Shown: positions 1 to 13,962 of the stretch, piece after piece
Layout of the letters: each line of letters opens with the position of its first letter
How positions within the stretch are numbered: the first letter of the stretch is position 1
Source of the DNA: Aphelocoma coerulescens
Taxonomy: Eukaryota > Chordata > Aves > Passeriformes > Corvidae
DNA length: 64,000 bases
Direction of reading: 5' to 3'
Assembly: GCF_041296385.1 (NCBI RefSeq)
Contig: NC_091016.1
Location: 20,001,497 to 20,065,496, forward strand
Program-made: the position numbers and the translations under genes
The notes under the pieces: model-generated
Told to the model about the DNA's origin: nothing
The model's database searches: none
Seen by the model: only the letters and a program-made list of their open reading frames with translations

Positions 1-495
1 CCAGTGACAGAATTTTTTCCTTTGAAGGAGCCACTCGGGGTGTGAAGGGGAACAAGGACATTGAGTGCAAATGCGAGGGTGTGATTCTTTTTTAGAGCTG
101 GTGTGGTGATCAGCTCAGCCATGGAGGTTTTGGCACCGATTTCAGCAGGTCACAAGGTCACACGCAGCTCTTGTATTAGTTTGGGAGAATTAAGCAGTGG
201 GAAGGAAACAGAGGACTTAGAAGCAGGCAGAGGAATAAATGGGGTAAGAGACCAATTAAAGTGGATATAAGCAAAGAAAGAAACAGTGGGCATGGTGAGG
301 GCTTTAATGACTTGTACAGCGCATTTCGAGGGTATTTCAGGTGAAACATTTTTTGGAACACTCATTCAAACAGCGTCATTTCCACCAAAATAACTGGTTA
401 CATGACTAGGGTGAGGTGGATTTTAACCTTTATATAATCTTCCTATATAAATGCAACAGTTGCACAAAATGTACTTTTTGGATGTGCTGTAGAGA
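1..495. other. Intergenic sequence, nothing recognised
   Basis: Mixed-composition non-coding DNA. Short open frames are present on the minus strand but show no recognisable protein. It ends where a CR1 fragment begins. Confidence 0.6.
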
Positions 496-965
496 GAATC
501 ACAGAATCACAGGTCCAGTTAGGTTGGTAAAGACCTCTGAGATCATCCAGTCCAACCTTTGACCGAACACCACCACGTCAGCTTGGCCATGGCACTGAGT
601 GCCATGTCCAGTTGTTTCTTGAGCACCTCCAGGGATGGTGACTTCACCACCTCCTTGGGCAGCCCATTCCAATGCCTGACAACCCCTTCCATGAAGAAAT
701 TCTTCCTGATGTCCAACATGAACCTCCCCTGGCATGACTTGAGGATATGTCCTCCACTCCTGTTGCTGGTTGCCTGGGAGAAGAGACCAACCCACACCTG
801 GCCACAGCCTCCTTTCAGGGAGTTGTAGAGAGTGATAAGGTCACCTCTGAGCTTCCATTCTTCCAGGCTAAACACCCCCAGCTCCTCCAGTCACGCCTCA
901 TGGGATTTACCCTCTAGACTTTCACCAGCTTCATTCTCTGGACTCACTCCAGCACCCTGAAGGTG
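496..965 (-). mobile_element. CR1 LINE fragment, 5'-truncated, minus orientation
   Basis: The left edge (repeated GAATCACA) is the complement of the CR1 terminal octamer repeat, so the element's 3' end is at about 496 and it runs leftward. Within it, minus-strand 543-875 still reads as the C-terminal end of the CR1 reverse-transcriptase ORF, with recognisable wording such as [14 protein letters not shown] and DIRKNFF...HWNGLP. A continuous reading remains for about 110 codons, then breaks. The match to CR1 fades near 965, giving a typical 5'-truncated dead copy of about 470 bp. Confidence 0.9.
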
Positions 966-3900
966 TCAGTGTGTTTCTGGGTGTGTGATCAGGTGCCCAC
1001 TGGAGAGGGAAGGACAATGAAACTCAGTCCCAGGAAAATCCAGCAGCAGTTGTCTTAACCCAATGAAGTTTGCAGCTTGGTGTCTGGAACCACTGAAAGC
1101 CCCAATACACGATTAAACCCCAAATCTCAGTGCACAAGGTCTAATGAATCACTTGTAATTGCCTCATCCCATGCAGGGCTCTGTCCGGCACATTCGCTTC
1201 TCTCGAAATTAAGGCTGTGTCTTCTGCTGTGTCTCAGTGAGCTGGAGCAGGGTGGGAGTGTCAGAAATGCACATGTGCCCATTGTGGAGGATGCTGGAAA
1301 GGAGGGAAGCCAGCATGGCACAGCAGGGACATGCCAGCAGCCAGTCTGGACACTGAGCTGATACTGGTATGAGCATGGGATTAAATCCCAGCGACACATT
1401 TGGGAACTCGGGGCAGCCCCATGATCCTGGTACTGTAAGTGTAAATGCAGCCCTTATGTGAGGGCTGGATCCTGCTGCAATAAATTGGACAAAAGGCTAT
1501 TTTTACATTCTTGCCTCTGGAGAGGGTTTTGGAGGCCTGGAGACAGATGCATGTCCTGGTTGGGTACTGGCTGCCCCATATCCACTCCTAGAGGAGTCAC
1601 CTGAGGGCAGCATGGATGAGCTTCCCACCAGCAGCAGAAACAAGAGAAATCATCTCCCAGTGAGCTTGCTGCCTTCTTCCACCCCCTGATATGCACCAAG
1701 ACTGGATGCTTTCACAGTGGCCTTCTGCCTACACCAGGACAAGCCACTTGAGAGACCTCAGAGCAGCTGTGGAAGCCACCGGTGCTGCTCTTCCTGGTGA
1801 GTTTTCTCTTCTACTCATTTGCTTTGCTGCTTTCTTGGAGAGCAGAGCTCAGTGATTTTTTTTTTTTTCCCATTAGGAATGAGCTGAGGTAGCTGGTGGC
1901 TCCTCAGGGATATATTTGCAAACCAGGAAGGCAATCGAATAGTAACATGGAAATATAGTGGTGTGAAAAGGGTAATTATTAAAAACAAAAAAGGTATTTC
2001 CTCATTTTCTGTAAATATGAATATCTAGCAGATTAGTAAGATTTTCCCACCACACTCTATGATGGAGGACTTTATGGCTGGAATTGTGAAGAATTTGAAA
2101 CACTCTGAAAATCTCAACGTCTTTGAAGCATGGGAGACTCTGAATAAACCCCAGGGGAATTGGACTCCTAGCATAGCAATTCTGGAGACACCCAACATCA
2201 GTGAAATAAGTGCTAAACAGCCAAAAATTTCCCTCTCCCCTTCACTGCTGGGCCCAGCATAACTTTTTGTGGCTGCAACTTTTCAGCCTTTATCCTTTTT
2301 GCCAGTAAAATAAGTTGTGTGTGTTTTGGCTGACAGGGGCTGTCACACCAGCCCTCGCAGGTTTTGTGTCTGGCTGGACACTGCAGCAGCAGGTGCCATC
2401 CACAGCCTGTGCCCAGCACCAGCTCTTGCTGGGGCTTGTTTTATGATGCTGAGGAGATGGGGGCAGCAGTAGGGGCTTTGCCTGGGTTTATAAACCAGAA
2501 AGGTTTGCACTTTGGGTCCATGTTATCTAGCAAGATTAGCAAGTCTCCATGTTTGGTGCAGTGACATTTCTCTGTTCGCAGTGTGATTGATCTTTTAAGG
2601 GCCTTTCTAGTCAATAACAACAGTCCCAAGATTTATCTTAATACCTTGGACAGATGGCTTCTATTGATTTGAATGGCAGTTGTGGAGAGGGGATATATAG
2701 GAAGTTCCTTTTAACTGTTTACAGAGCAAACAGTTTCCATCTGCTTTCTATTTTATTACAAAGCTGGTGATCACTCAGCTGCAGGATTTAACAGGTGACC
2801 ATGGGGTACACTGGAAGCACATCACACCAGTTGTTATCCCACCTGCCTCTGCTTGACCATACACAGTGTACCCAGCATCTGGGTAGTTGTGGAGGTCTCC
2901 CCATATGGCTCTGAGCCATACATTTCCAAGGGGGTCTCTCACCCAGGAGGTGCTCCTGCCTCGTCTTCCTCTCTCCATGCTCAGAAGAAAAAACAAGAGT
3001 ACTCGCATACACATCCCAGGCAACTTTTTTTCTCCTGTTTATTTCAAAAGTCTTTGTAATAGCTTAATTGCAACATTCCAAACGTCACCCGGAATTTGAC
3101 ATCCTCCCAGATGTACAGGATTCATACTCCATCATGTTTCACGGCATTAAAAACACACAGGAATGTTCCCCAGACACCATCAGTGGGTTCTTCCACAGTC
3201 TCATTAACCACCAGCTCTACACATCCTCTGCCAACGCCTCTGCACGGCTCTGCAAAGCAGCTGCACATCAGCTGCCTCTGCCTCCTGGATCCATGACCAT
3301 GTTTCTGTGAATGAAGGGGGGTGCCAAGCCCAAAATACCCATTTTTGTTTGCAAACTCTATATAACATATGTAGAAATGTGATCCGTGTTTGATTGGCTT
3401 TGTATATGGCTTTTAGACCTCTTCATTCAAAGATCTTACAGTGGAAAAATCCTGAGCTGACACCAAAAATGGGACGGATTCGTTAAGAGCACTCACAATT
3501 ATGGTATGAGTTGGAGGCTAAGTTCCTGTCAACCCAGGATTAAAGCATTTTTTAAACTGCCACTTGTTTAAACAGATTTCAATCTTGAAATTTATTCCAG
3601 TTTAATGTTTTGCCAAGAAGCATCATCTGAAAGAGTAAAAATCGATGTTTTCCAGTCAATGATTTACAGGAACTTATGTTTCTTCATTTCACCTCTTAAC
3701 TTGGTAAACACTACCAAAATTGTGATGGAAAAATTCATGCATCTCCTTTTGACTTCTAGCAGGCATTTAAGTCATTACATCTGTTTAATTAGGCTATTTA
3801 CTACCTGCAATTCAACCAAGTTACTCCAGATTCAAGCCATAGGAACACTTGCTTCTCAGACCCTACCATCTCTTTTGGCTTGTTGGGGTAATGTCTGTGT

Positions 3901-6900
3901 GGTTCAACTCTTTGGGAGTATGTTGAGTGATGTCAGGCACTGCAGAAACTGCTGCAGCTGTTTCTGGATGGCAAAATGTCCTTTTTTTCTGACCAACACT
4001 CAGCAGAAATTCCTCTTGGTTGTGAAAAATGTCCCTGGCTAATACCCATAGACACCAGTGACAGTAAATTGCTTGTGTCATGCTTGCTGCCATCCTCTGG
4101 TTTCAGTAGCAGGGATGTGAAATGTCCCTAACAGTGTAGAAACAGCTGCAGAAACCTGTTCAGAAAGTGCCATTTTGGTGCTGAAGCTGTTTGCAGGGCA
4201 ATGTCCAAACATCCAGCTGATGCTCTCCTGAACCCAAACTTCTCCCACTGCCAAGAAAACATCTGGCTGCTGCAGACAGAGGTGGCTCTGCTCACAACTT
4301 TTACATGTGGATCCTTACCACCTCATTTAGGATTATTTTGCTTTTCTGATATGCTGATAATGGGTGTTTGAGTTTTCTGTTTGGGTTTTTTTCCTCCTTT
4401 TTTTGAAAAACCATGACTACTTGAAGGTCAGCTGCCAAATTGAATGATCAGTGCAGGAAAATTGAAAATCATAACATCTTGTCTGTAGGCTGTGAATAAT
4501 GGGCAACACCCTTTTGATCGTTAAAATAGAAAATTATCTCTCTGTTTTCCACTGTTTTTAGCCCATTAAGAAGGCAGGGAAAAGAGCACATTGCTGATGA
4601 TTTGTACCACTCTCCTGGCAGTACAATTCCTGGCAGACCAAGGGCTGGCAGTGGGATGGATCCCACCCCAGTGGGGGTTTGGCTGGAGGAGGCATCTGTG
4701 GTTTGCCATGACATTCAACTGCTCTCCAAAAACCACAGACACCCCGAGGCAGGGCCATTTTGTCCATTTTCTGCTGGAGACTGGACCAGTATTCATGGTC
4801 TCTGGATGATGGGCATGCTTAAATTTGGGGATGAAGGCAAGTCCACCCGAGTGCTGTGCAGACCAAGGCATGTCCTCAATACATTTTGCTTTCATACAGA
4901 TAAAGAAAACAGAAGCTTTGCATGTTTTGGTGCTGGCAGAAACCAAGGCTTTTTCCCAAAAGACACAGGTGCATTGAGCATTGGAAGAGAATGATAATTT
5001 TGTGACACATGCCTGAGCTCTGGGGTCCAATTGTATATTTTAGCACCTTACTTTCTGTTCAGAACACCACTTACTTTTGTTGACTCACTGTACTGGTAAG
5101 ACAGTTTTTCTTGTTTTTACTGATAAAGATCTCTTAGCAAATATAGCCAGACTTGGTAATTGATTCATCTTGTAATATTTATATATGCTGTCATCATATG
5201 GAAAGTCTAAACAAATCTCTCTATGCATTTTATGAGGAGAGAAGGATCACAGTAGGATTACTGCTTTGCCAGTGCAGAGGCACTGCAAAGAGCAAAATGA
5301 GTCGACAGCTGCACCTGTGTTCCAAACACTCCAGTTTCAGGAACAACCCAGGGTTCAGAGGTGGCCAGAAACACCTACAGCACTTTGCTGTGCTTCTCAA
5401 GAGAGGCTCAATGCAATGTCCATCTCCTTTTAAACTTTTTTACTACTGGCAAACATCTCCTGAGGCTCAGCAAAGGGAGCTGCCCTTCCTTTCCCTCAGG
5501 GAACAGCCAAGCTGCTTTAACCACCCCACTGCCAACTCCCAGCCACCAAACCAACCTCCAAAATAGCATCTTTGTGCATCAAGATGTATCTGTCCATCAC
5601 CCTTGGCCCTGTAGCTGTGTGGCCTTTTTGATAAAAGTGGTTAGCAGCCAGTCAAGCCCTGTGATTTATGTTTCTTCACTTGAATTGGAATTACATTAGC
5701 ATGCCCTTGGTTTGCAATGGCCAAACAGGTACAAATACTCAGGTTTTGAAGGTTTATACTTGCAATTCTGTTTGCAGCAATTAGGCAGGCTCAGTTTTAA
5801 TCCCTATAGAAGCTCTGTTCATAGGAGCAAATGTACAGAATAGGGCATTTTCCAAATGGGACTTACATACTTCTGACTTTAAGAATTCAGAACAGATTAG
5901 ATAAAATGGGCAAATGAAATAGGAAGGTCTTTTTACACAAAACCGAATCATTAGCATCCTTCAAGAATTCATGTCAAGCAATTCTGTTGGTAGAAAAAAT
6001 ATTCAGTCTGCTAATTCCGACCATGAATGTAATTTACAATCAGAATTTAGATTTTACAAAACCAAAATTTAAAAGAAAAATGTTCAGAAAAGAAACTCAT
6101 TTTGGTGTGTCTGGGAACATTTGCTGGTGTTAATATTTCAGCTATTTGCAATCAATGCTAAAAGGAAAGTGATACCAACCAGAAAACAGCACAGAACTGG
6201 TTGTTCCTTCTAGAATTCAATGCAGAAGTGAGCAAATACCAAAACCAGAGGAATTAGCTCTAGAAGTAAAATTTTTGAGGTTTATAGTAGGAGATAGCAA
6301 TGCCAGCTCAAAGATGTCTACCAAGCTGTGCCCTTTCAAAAAGAAACAAAACAAACAGGAATACTTTTCAACGGGTTATCTTGAAACTTGAGTAATTTAA
6401 ATTGGCTGGAAATTTGGAACTAATATTTTTGCTGAGAGTATCCAACAAAGTAGTATTCCAGTGAGCTAAAAATGGGTTTGTATATGTATAATTATAGCAT
6501 TTTTATTTTTGTAAATAAACAATGTTTACACACACAAAAAACCCCCCACAAACAATCCCCAAACAGTATTTTAGATGTTGTGCTTTCAGATACTGAGGTC
6601 TTACAATAAAACTGGAACTGAATTCTTGCACTGCCTGTGCAGCCCATGGATGTTACTATGAGCAAAAACTTCCTGGACATAATTTTACTTGCATGGAATA
6701 GGAAATTATACCCATTGAGAAAACCTGGTGTTTGATTTGCACATTGTCAGAAATACTAGTAATTTTTTTCACGTTGTTTATTGTATGTTGTTATAAAAGC
6801 ATTAATTTTGCATTGACTCACTGGCTTTAAAAAGTACTCTTACAGTCTGCAAAGTACAAAAGGAATATGGGAACATCTTTGTATTACGTAGGTTTGAAAA

Positions 6901-9900
6901 AGCATCACCTGCTGAAGGTCTGATCCCGAAAACTCTTGGGACGATGATGTAACACCCTTTCAAACCCACCTACATCCTCATGCCAAGTGTGGGCTTGGGA
7001 GCTGGCTGGGACATACCTGGGCATGACATGCCCCTGGGACTAGGAGGACTTGGAGGTATGGGAATCTGCACCTCTGATACACCCAAAATACAGATCATCA
7101 CTGTAAGGGACCAGCACGGCTGCTTTCCCAGTAAAAGCTGGGCAACTGTCTTCCTGAAACCAGCCCTGAATGAAGATGGTGACTGCAAGTGTGTGGTCCC
7201 TCTTCCCCCTGTGTGTCACAAAATACCTCTCTCCACGTTCCACACGAGGTAGCTGAGCCCACGCCGCCACAGGAGCTCCTTGGGGGGGTGACAGTGTCCC
7301 AGAGTTGTGTGGTGAGGAATAAATGCACGAGCGAATGCAAAGCAAGTCTTTGGTTTTCTGCTGGATTTGCTGGAGAACACTTCTAAGCTTCTCCCTTTCC
7401 CCACACTTTTCATTCCTCAATAACAGAACACTTGCTGTATTTTTTTTTTCTCATGCTAAATGTCCAGACTGTTGGGCAAATATCCATATTTACTCCCTCT
7501 TTTTTTCGTGGGAAGGACTAAACATGATATATTTGAAGGCTGCAGGTCTGCAGCCGCACTTCAAAGCTAAACTACACCACTCTGGATCTTTAGAGTTGAA
7601 AGTTTGGATTTGACCTTAGACCTCTTTTTGCCTGTGCAAAATTTAGGGCAGTTGCATTTTCTTTTTTGATGGTTTAAAGAGATACAGTAATTAAAGGGTG
7701 GATGTTACCCATTTACCAAATGAAGAGAGAAAGAAAAAAGGTATGTGTCTTTATTGGTAGCTGCCTTCAGACTGTGGCCATGTAAACTAAAGTAGTCCTT
7801 CCTCAGTGCCATTGCTACACAACATATTTATAATGCATAATGAACCACTTACTGTGCATGTGCTAACATGCATAGCCTTTGTGTCAAATCTCAGTGGAAC
7901 TGTCCATGCTTTCCTTTATTTTCCACAATCTAGCACTCCTCTTTTCCTAGCATTCATGAAGTTATAATTTGAGCTCAGATATGGACATATTCTTAAAAAA
8001 AAAATTGCATATTGTTTGTACAATGTGCAATGCACACTTCACTAGTTATTTTGTGTGAGTCAAGTGCTAACTTTTTCCTAATTGAATTTATTATATAACA
8101 CAGCATTTATTGTAATATTTAAATGTAACACTGCAAATGTGTGTTGGTTTGGAAAGGCACATTAGTAATACAATTAGAGCAGAAGCCATACCCACAGATT
8201 TGCCAGGCTAGCAATCAGCAAAGTATGATTTTGTTGAGATTAGCTCTGAACATTCATTGCAATGATTTGCCACTGAGTATTTTTCAAGTTAAAGGCTAGA
8301 AAAATACTAAAATGTGAGAATGGTCTCATTGCTACAGCTGATTTCCATACAGTTGTAAATTCATCTCACACAGGCAATCAGGGTTATACCAAGCCCACAT
8401 GCCTGGCTATATGACCTCCACTGCTGCTGAAGTCTTTCAGCAGCAAGGCATGACTGAAATATGGGTAAATGGTCATCCTACACCCAAATTTTCACCCACA
8501 GAAAGCTGGGGAGGAGAAAAGGCTGAAGGCCAGGGTTGCAGCCGTGCTGGGACAGCAGCACTACACCAACAGGGGCATTTCTGGGTAACCTGAGCACGGC
8601 ACAGGGCAGTCCCAGAGAGCTCTAGTGGGATTCCTGTCTTCCAGCAGTAATTCTGGTTGCAATCAGAACTGGTAGCTGCCTAAAGAACCTTGGTATGCAT
8701 TGCTGTGCAATGCTGCTTCTGCAGGGAGGCAGCCCCGTCCCTCAGACACTGCCACCTGTTGCCGAGGTCACTGAGATTGATCTGAACATCTACGTGGTCT
8801 GAAGGATGTCCTTTGCATTGCAAGGAAATAAAGAGCCATCTGAATTTTTTCAAAATGAGAACTGTGTTTGCAGATGGAAAGGAACCAGTGAGAACCAGAT
8901 GACATCTTGGTGTGACTCCAAACTTTGTCCAAGACACACACAGGGAAGACAGACCCCGAGAGGTCAATGTAGTGACTTGCCAAATGCTACAGATTTCACA
9001 CAAAATTGTGACTGTTCTGTCCTGAGCTCCAGGGTTAAGAGAAGATATCTCGTGAATTTGGTCATTGTTGCTTGTTAATTTTCCCCTATATTTTGATTTT
9101 TGTCTGCAAGGTACTAGTGCAGGTGCCAGGAGAATGTGGTATCTCCTTTTTCTGAGCAGCTCACACCTCTGCCATCACTGTTCTCACTCAGGGCCAGCTC
9201 ACAGAGAAGTGCTAATTCCTGTAGCTTTCTGCTGCTCCTGAATGCTCTTCCCTGGGCTCAGGCAGCAAAAGACCAGTGTGAGGGACAGGGTCTGAGCTCA
9301 GGTCTGTGCTGCCTGTAGACTCAGCAGGCAGCTGGGATGTCTTGGTCTGTGCCAGCCAGGAGTTACTGCTGCTGTTCTACAGGGTGGTGCAGAGGGGGTT
9401 GTATCAGGGAAGATGAACTTTTAAAACCTAAGTCAACTGCATTCTTTCAAGGCTATCCATAACAAAATTTGAAAAAGAACCCCATTTCTAGAATGTAATA
9501 CAACTCCCAAGTTACCTGAAAAGAAAGTGCAATCTAGTGCAGTGTGCTTTCACTTTCCCACTCTGTTCCTTCTGTTTCCTTCTGATTTCTTGTGCTTCAG
9601 CCTGTGTCCAGGTATTGCTGGTATCTGCTTTGACTGTGAAAATGAAATACCAGGAGGAATTGCACTTGGTGCAACTGGTGCATGTTTAGGGGTCAATTCA
9701 CAAAGGGAGCAGCTGCGCTGGGGAATCTGAGTTGGACCATGCACAATAAAAGAGGACTTAGGTGCTGAAGCCTGGCAAGTTTGAAGAGGAGTGGTCATTA
9801 AAAAAAAAAGCCAAAGGAACAGCACAAGGGACTAGGAAAGACTGACTTCCAACCTCCTATGTCCTCTTGGCTCGTGTGGTCATGCACAGGGGTGATGGGT

Positions 9901-11685
9901 GCCCAGGAAGGGCTGGCAGGCTGAAGAGTAGAGATTTGGAGCTTGGTTTCCATGCATCCTGGAAAAATACTTCTGCTACTGAATATGAGGGAACTGTAAG
10001 GCCACCCTTCAGCAGATGCTCCCCAGTGAGACCCAGCTCAGTAATCATGCTCTGACCCTCTCATAAACTGGCTTTGCTGCGCCAGATGGGTTTGGGACTT
10101 AGATATGACCTGGGGGTCCCTGTGGTTGACTTATGTCAGCTTTTGGAGATATGTGACCTGCAAGAAATAGGGGCACTGGTAAATAACTGGGCATGCACTT
10201 TATATGCCTCTGAAGCTAAGGAGAAGCAGAATGGAGATTATCAAGGACCTTGGGTGTAAGTAAACATTAGATCTAAGTGAACTGAGCAGCAACCTGATGC
10301 TCAAATCCATTGAGATGCCCAGCTCCAGGAGCTTGTCCAACTTCCTCTGGAGTCAATAGGAACTGCACAGGGTCCTACAAAGGCACCCTTGTGACTGATG
10401 GTACCAGAAAGACTTGGAAACATTTAAATTATGCTACAGCAGACTGTGTGTCTGCCTTTGCCTGGACTCAGAAAAGGTACAGAGGAGGTACGTACAATTT
10501 CATATTACTTCACTGTATTTCCCAGGCTGGAATAAGTGGTTTGAAAACAATTCACAAATTTACAGTTTAAACAGGATCCTAATAATAGTTATAATATTTA
10601 CCCTTTAAAAACAATTCACTGAAAAAACCCCCTTAATTTGCAAACTTGTTACCATAAAAATAAGAGTTCTTGAGCTCACAGAATGTTGATACATTTGAAC
10701 ATGTTTTTATGAGAGAAATAATAAACAGGTAATTCTGCTGTGGCTCAGGGCCCTATCTGTTCAAACTCCTAAGTCCTTTGGAACAGAGCCTGTCGGCCCT
10801 GATTTATGTTATAGTCCTAATGAGTAATAGTCCCCATGATGACAAATGCACCAAGATACAACCCTAAGAGAGGTTGGGCTGCAAAAAAAGAGCAGGGTCC
10901 CATTCACACTTTTAATAAACAAACATATAAATCATCATAGTTAGAGATTTACCCGTGGGGGTAATCCCAAGGGGAAATAACAAATTTCCATTCTTTTGGT
11001 TCTCTGCCTGTGCTGTTTCCCTTGCATGTCTGTAAAGGAAGGGACCCTTCCTGAACTGGGTCTTCCAGCAGTGAGAGTCTTTTCCAGACCATGACCCGCC
11101 CCTGTACACCCTGCTTAAATTTATCCTTCAGTGGGCATCAAAAGCAGCACCAAACACCTCCTCCTGCCTCCTTCAAGAGGATGAGTGCACAGACAGGAAG
11201 GCACTCTGACAGATGGACCTTGAGGAGTCTCTTTACCACCAAGAAAGCTCCTGCCTCTTGAATGCAGCCCCTACCATACCACAGAATCTTAAGTGTGAGT
11301 CTGCACCAGCTGGAAACACATTACAATCATCACTGCTTGTTTCTGGCCAAACACATCTTGATAAAAGCTGTGACATTTACAGTGTGATACAGACCCATGT
11401 GTGATGGTTTATCTGCAGCTCTGATTCCTTTTCGTTAGGAAAAAGATACATTCAATGCCATAATTCAGCTGGCAGGCTCAGGTGTGCAAAACCTCAGATT
11501 TAAAGTTAGGTTTTCCAAGGGTACATTCCAAAACATTTTGCACTGCTACAAATTTAAAAGAAAGCAAAAATGATGGCAACTCCAAACCCATGCAAAACAA
11601 AGTCAGTAAATAGAGTAAAATATTTTCATGGAAATATTCTCAAGCATTTCTAATATTCCTAGTTTGTGTTCATCATCTCGGTCAA
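966..11685. other. KCNK12 3' flank: long non-coding stretch
   Basis: No exon, RNA gene or clear transposon was recognised in this 10.7 kb. It is moderately AT-rich, with short T or A runs (for example near 1857 and 7440). The part at about 5700-8350 is especially AT-rich and free of repeats, and includes a possible conserved non-coding block (about 7990-8310). A distal 3' untranslated region of KCNK12 could reach into this area, but nothing in the sequence proves it. Confidence 0.55.
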
Positions 11686-11814
11686 TTTATTCAGTAACCA
11701 ACCTACTACTCATGGTCTTGCCTACAATTTTCCAGTAAGTTTCCAAGAGAAGGCTTCTTAGAATATAAGCTTAAGTTTTGTTTCTTGCTTGGAATCAGCA
11801 GAAGCCTTTTTATT
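11686..11814 (-). terminator. Candidate KCNK12 polyadenylation signals
   Basis: On the minus strand AATAAA hexamers occur at 11809-11814 and 11686-11691, about 1.25 and 1.38 kb after the stop codon. Either would give a 3' untranslated region of ordinary length. A third AATAAA at 13034-13039 is only about 30 bases after the stop. Hexamers are common in AT-rich DNA, so these are candidates only. Confidence 0.25.
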
Positions 11815-13066
11815 ATCTTCACAGTGTAGTAGAGAGAATTTAGAGAAATGATCCAGAGCTGTTGCATGTATTTTTGAAAGAGGTTTGCAGTAACTCCTCT
11901 GCATCCATTTGTCATGCTAAACTACACTCTAGACCAGGTTTGTGTTTGGTTCTTCAGTGGTTTGGGCTAGCACAGGTTAAATATGGCTTAAGATGGTAGC
12001 AGCAACAGCCAAAGGCTAATTTATGACTTGGTATCAACATTTTGGGGAAGCCAGTTTCTGGGGGAACTTCAAAGCAGTGCTCTTTTGTACAGCCTGCACA
12101 GTCAGATTTGTGGGAAACAAGTACAGGGTTGGGGTCCTCAAAGAAATAATTTGCACGAATCTCTGCAACAATACTGCAGAAGTAAAAGAGCAAATTTAGG
12201 ACAACAGAGAGCCTACATTCATTTTAGTGACTTATTTCAATGAGAAAGTAATGAAATAAGCATTTTTGTGGTGATGCAAACATTTGACACCAGAGGTGCA
12301 TACCAGCTTCTCTTGCATTAAACAATGTCAGTTCTGAAGATGACAACTGCCTGTTTTCTGTTATTCAGTAGGAACAGTTTTGCACACCTTAACACGGTCC
12401 TGACTTTTAAGAGTTAGGTGGCAGGTGGTCTTTCAGACAAGACTGGCTAAACCCCACCCTACGAAGGGAGTTCAGCCCATTCCATCCTCTGCCACTGAAG
12501 TCAGTGGGATTATTGAAGTGAAGCACAGCCACCCTAAAGCTGGTGTGACGACACTCACCTACGTGTATGTCATACAAAGGCCTGCTACGAGGAATTGCTG
12601 AAGAGCATTGAGTACAAGGCTCAGGGCCAGAACCAGACTTCAACAAACTGTGAGATACTGGTTTAGCCAAAACTTACCGACCCCAGGCTTGAATCTGGAG
12701 CCTAGCTTGCCCGCTTTATGCCTTTTAACATAGAGTTTGGGTTCAGGCTCTGTTCTGAAGAAGAACATGTTGGTTTTGACACCATCCTAACTATGCACAC
12801 CATCCTTCTATAATTGCACCAGATTCTGCATCAAAGACATCCAAGTCTCATTTAAAACCCCCTAAGGGGAAAATTGTAACATAATGGTAAAGATCTCACT
12901 GCATATTAGAGAAAACTTATAAAACCCCCAGAAAGTAAAACGCTGAACACCCAATGAATACCAAGGCTGTCTCTGAAATTCAGAACTTTCCAGTAGCTTA
13001 CAGTGGTAATTCCACCCTAACCGCCGTTTCATTTTTATTTAAGAAACAAAAGGGATTCCAAAAACT
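11815..13066 (-). other. Probable 3' untranslated region of KCNK12
   Basis: This stretch directly follows the KCNK12 stop codon on the minus strand and ends at the first reasonable AATAAA. No other coding potential is seen. The assignment as UTR is an inference from position; only transcript data would fix its end. Confidence 0.4.
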
Positions 13067-13962
13067 CTACCTAGAATCACTTGTTTCTGCCAAGCGGTTG
13101 TTCATGATGGCCAGAGCCCCCACCCCCGCAGAGAAACCGTTCTGTCTCGTATTGATACAGACATTCCTCGGGTAGCCGTTGGCCGTCTCGGACAACTGCT
13201 TCTGCAAAATGGCCAGGGAGACTTTATTGGACGCTGTGAGCTCCCTCATGGAGATCATCTCTCCAGAGAGCCTCCTGCCCTCGGTGTCACTGTCGTACTG
13301 TCCGTCAGCATCCACGGCGACATTGTGGCGGCGCAGGCGGGCTCCTGGGGTGATGGCGTTGCGACGGCTGAGGCGGGTACTGGATTTATGGCACTTTGGG
13401 CAACACCTGCATTCCAATTTTTTCAACACCCAGTTCAAAATTTGTTTGATTACGATTGAGATGACATTAAAAAGGGAGTATATGCAACATACCCCCATTA
13501 ATATAAATATGAAGTTCCCGACTCTGTATAATCCCTGATGTTGGTACGCAGCATTTTGGCTGCTTACCAAATCTCCAAAGCCGATGGTGCTGAAGGTGAC
13601 AAAGCAATAATACAAGGAGTCAATGTAGTTCCATCCTTCCACTGCTGTGTACATGGCTGAGGCGCAGCAGGAAAGGGTAATAGCAAAAAATCCCAGGATC
13701 AGCATCACATGGTAAACAGACGGCTTCCAGCCCACGAGGCTGCCCACCCCGGACACAGCTGGCCCCCTTCGGAAGTTGGGAGGTAGGAGACCACTTCTTC
13801 GCAGCTGTCTCTCGTAGCACGCCTTCATGATAAACGCCAGCAGGGAGATGATGCGCTCCAAGAAGAGGTTGAAGAAGAGGATGGTCCCAGCACACCCAAA
13901 AAGGCCATAAACGATGAGGAATACTTTTCCAGCCACGGTTGCTGGTGTGGTCATTCCAAAAC
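13067..13962 (-). CDS. KCNK12: KCNK12 (THIK-2 K2P potassium channel), coding exon 2
   Basis: This exon encodes residues 118-415 of THIK-2, a plasma-membrane/ER two-pore-domain K+ channel subunit that works as a dimer. It starts after an AG acceptor and supplies the last two bases of Gly118, so the first filter reads TIGFG (116-120) across the splice. Visible parts are M2 (about 128-152), M3 (about 199-222), the second pore with TIGFGD (243-248), M4 (about 266-291) and a cytoplasmic tail. The tail has a Cys cluster (Cys302, 304, 305, 308), a RRLS protein-kinase-A-type site (Ser350) and a conserved end (NNRLAETS). The stop is TAG at 13067-13069. The protein is 415 residues; human KCNK12 is about 430. 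The wording of M2 and the C-terminus fits KCNK12 and not KCNK13 (which has GCSSTILFF and a different tail). The frame is intact with no lesion. An upstream in-frame ATG at 13999 lies in the intron and is not a start. Confidence 0.96.

Noticed and set aside
543..875. 110-codon minus-strand frame as a gene
   Set aside because: It is the C-terminal remnant of the CR1 reverse-transcriptase ORF in a truncated, dead element.
13179..13538. 119-codon plus-strand frame over exon 2
   Set aside because: Shadow of the KCNK12 coding exon on the opposite strand.
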